Source: JAIVJN01 sp036732565 | Lineage (GTDB): Bacteria > Acidobacteriota > Vicinamibacteria > Vicinamibacterales > UBA2999 | Length of the DNA stretch: 6,313 nt | Assembly: GCA_036732565.1 (NCBI GenBank) | Contig: DAINCF010000430.1 | Span: forward strand, 1 to 6,313 | Direction of reading: 5' to 3' | Shown: in pieces, positions 5,442 to 6,313 of the stretch | Layout of the letters: every line of letters starts with the position of its first letter | Numbering within the stretch: the stretch's first letter is position 1 | Program-made: the position numbers and the translations under genes | Notes under the pieces: generated by a model | Told to the model about the DNA's origin: nothing | The model's database searches: none | Seen by the model: only the letters and a program-made list of their open reading frames with translations

Positions 5442-6313
5442 CTGGACGTTCATCTCATCGACGGAACCTACGAGCTGTTCCGGCACTTCTTTGCCCTGCC
5501 GTCGGCGCGCGATCGCGATGGCCACGAGGTCGCCGCGGTGCGCGGCGTCCTGACGTCGGTCCTCGGCATGATCAACGGCGGCGCCACGCACGTCGGGGTC
5601 GCGACCGATCACGTCATCGAGTCGTTCCGCAACGATCTGTGGCCGGCGTACAAGACCAGCGCAGGCATCGCGCCGGAGCTGCTGGCCCAGTTTCCGCTGC
5701 TCGAAGAGGCCCTGGCCGCGATGGGTGTGGCCGTCTGGCCGATGGTGGAGTTCGAGGCGGACGATGCGCTCGCGGCGGCCGCGGCCAAGGCGGCACTCGA
5801 TCCGCGTGTCGACCGCGTGATCATCTGCACGCCCGACAAGGATCTCGGGCAATCCGTGCGCGGCACGCGCGTGGTCCAGATGAATCGCCGAACACGTGAG
5901 ATCCGGGACGAGGCCGGAGTCATCGCGAAGTTCGGCGTGCCACCGGCCTCGATTCCTGATTACCTGGCGCTGGTCGGTGACGCCGCGGACGGCTATCCCG
6001 GCTTGCCAGGCTGGGGCGCCAAATCGACGGCTGCGGTGCTGGCGCGGTTCGGTCATCTCGAGTCCATTCCGGCCGACGGACGAACGTGGGCCGTGAACGT
6101 CGGCAGCGCCGCGACGTTGGCGCGCACGCTCGTGGAGCAACGCGACCGAGCGTTCCTGTTCCGCGATCTGGCGACGCTCAGAACGGACATCCCGCTCTTC
6201 GAGTCGGTCGCGACGCTGGAGTGGAACGGACCGACGCCCGCGTTCGCGTCCCTGGCCGAGCGCCTCGACGCCAAGCTCGGCGAGGTGCCTGCCGCGCCGA
6301 AGCGTCTTCGCGG
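5442..6313 (+). CDS. stand-alone 5'-3' exonuclease / flap endonuclease (Pol I N-terminal family), 3' end outside window
   Basis: An open frame of 290 codons runs off the window end. It encodes a 5' nuclease of the FEN / Pol I N-terminal domain family, which uses two metal ions to remove 5' flaps, primers or damaged strands. Visible signatures are VHLIDGTYELFR (3-14, with metal ligand Asp7), Asp56 with the following SFR and YK residues that contact the phosphate, FEADDAL (104-110, acidic cluster), CTPDKDLGQ (129-137, Asp132 and Asp134) and the helix-hairpin GDAADGYPGLPGWGAK (179-194, Asp180 and Asp183). Stand-alone members are roughly 250-320 residues, so the gene is probably nearly complete and not a full Pol I, though this cannot be proven here. 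No usual start codon precedes the conserved N-terminus. CTG 5442, giving (M)DVHLIDGTY and preceded by GGAG, is the best start; CTG 5430 is an alternative. The first ATG, near 5569, would delete the catalytic Asp7. The gene lies 28 bases after the PLP enzyme. Confidence 0.9.
   Translation, partial: MDVHLIDGTYELFRHFFALPSARDRDGHEVAAVRGVLTSVLGMINGGATHVGVATDHVIESFRNDLWPAYKTSAGIAPELLAQFPLLEEALAAMGVAVWPMVEFEADDALAAAAAKAALDPRVDRVIICTPDKDLGQSVRGTRVVQMNRRTREIRDEAGVIAKFGVPPASIPDYLALVGDAADGYPGLPGWGAKSTAAVLARFGHLESIPADGRTWAVNVGSAATLARTLVEQRDRAFLFRDLATLRTDIPLFESVATLEWNGPTPAFASLAERLDAKLGEVPAAPKRLR

Noticed and set aside
5238..6140. 300-codon minus-strand open frame
   Set aside because: It is antisense to the end of the PLP enzyme and to the exonuclease, which carries all catalytic motifs on the plus strand.

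Overview
This is a GC-rich, densely coded bacterial window with genes on both strands, two convergent gene pairs that overlap at their 3' ends, and short intergenic gaps. The GC content, the stand-alone primase-polymerase and ATP-ligase genes, and the exonuclease type suggest a soil bacterium, possibly Acidobacteriota (Vicinamibacteria-like). That placement comes from general resemblance, not from a marker gene, so it is tentative.

Layout, left to right. (1) 2-475 (+): the C-terminal part of a major facilitator superfamily transporter, cut by the window edge. (2) 405-1307 (-): an alpha/beta hydrolase with an Asp nucleophile (epoxide hydrolase / haloalkane dehalogenase type), whose 3' end overlaps the transporter by 71 bp. 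(3) 1308-1541: a divergent intergenic gap holding a likely promoter for the next gene and, on the minus strand, what may be the leftover C-terminus of an unrelated protein. (4) 1542-2858 (+): a stand-alone LigD-type primase-polymerase (PolD / Prim-PolC). (5) 2800-3906 (-): an ATP-dependent DNA ligase of the LigC / LigD-ligase-domain type, convergent with the polymerase and overlapping it by 59 bp. (6) 3907-4117: a divergent intergenic gap with an AT-rich repeat tract and a large imperfect palindrome built of 9-bp units. (7) 4118-5413 (+): a class V PLP-dependent aminotransferase-fold enzyme with an apparent twin-arginine signal. (8) 5442 to the window end (+): a stand-alone 5'-3' exonuclease of the Pol I N-terminal (FEN) family, which appears to start at CTG.

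Functionally, the centre of the window is a DNA repair module. A gap-filling polymerase and a ligase sit head to head at their 3' ends, and a flap/5' exonuclease lies nearby. In mycobacteria Prim-PolC and LigC are neighbours and have been linked to excision repair, so the same partnership is a reasonable inference here. No Ku gene is visible. The transporter, hydrolase and exported PLP enzyme have no obvious link to repair. I found no CRISPR array, insertion sequence, rRNA or convincing tRNA. The strongest oddities are the CTG start, the 9-bp-unit palindrome with a second interleaved inverted repeat, and -10-like boxes only 6-7 nt before two start codons.
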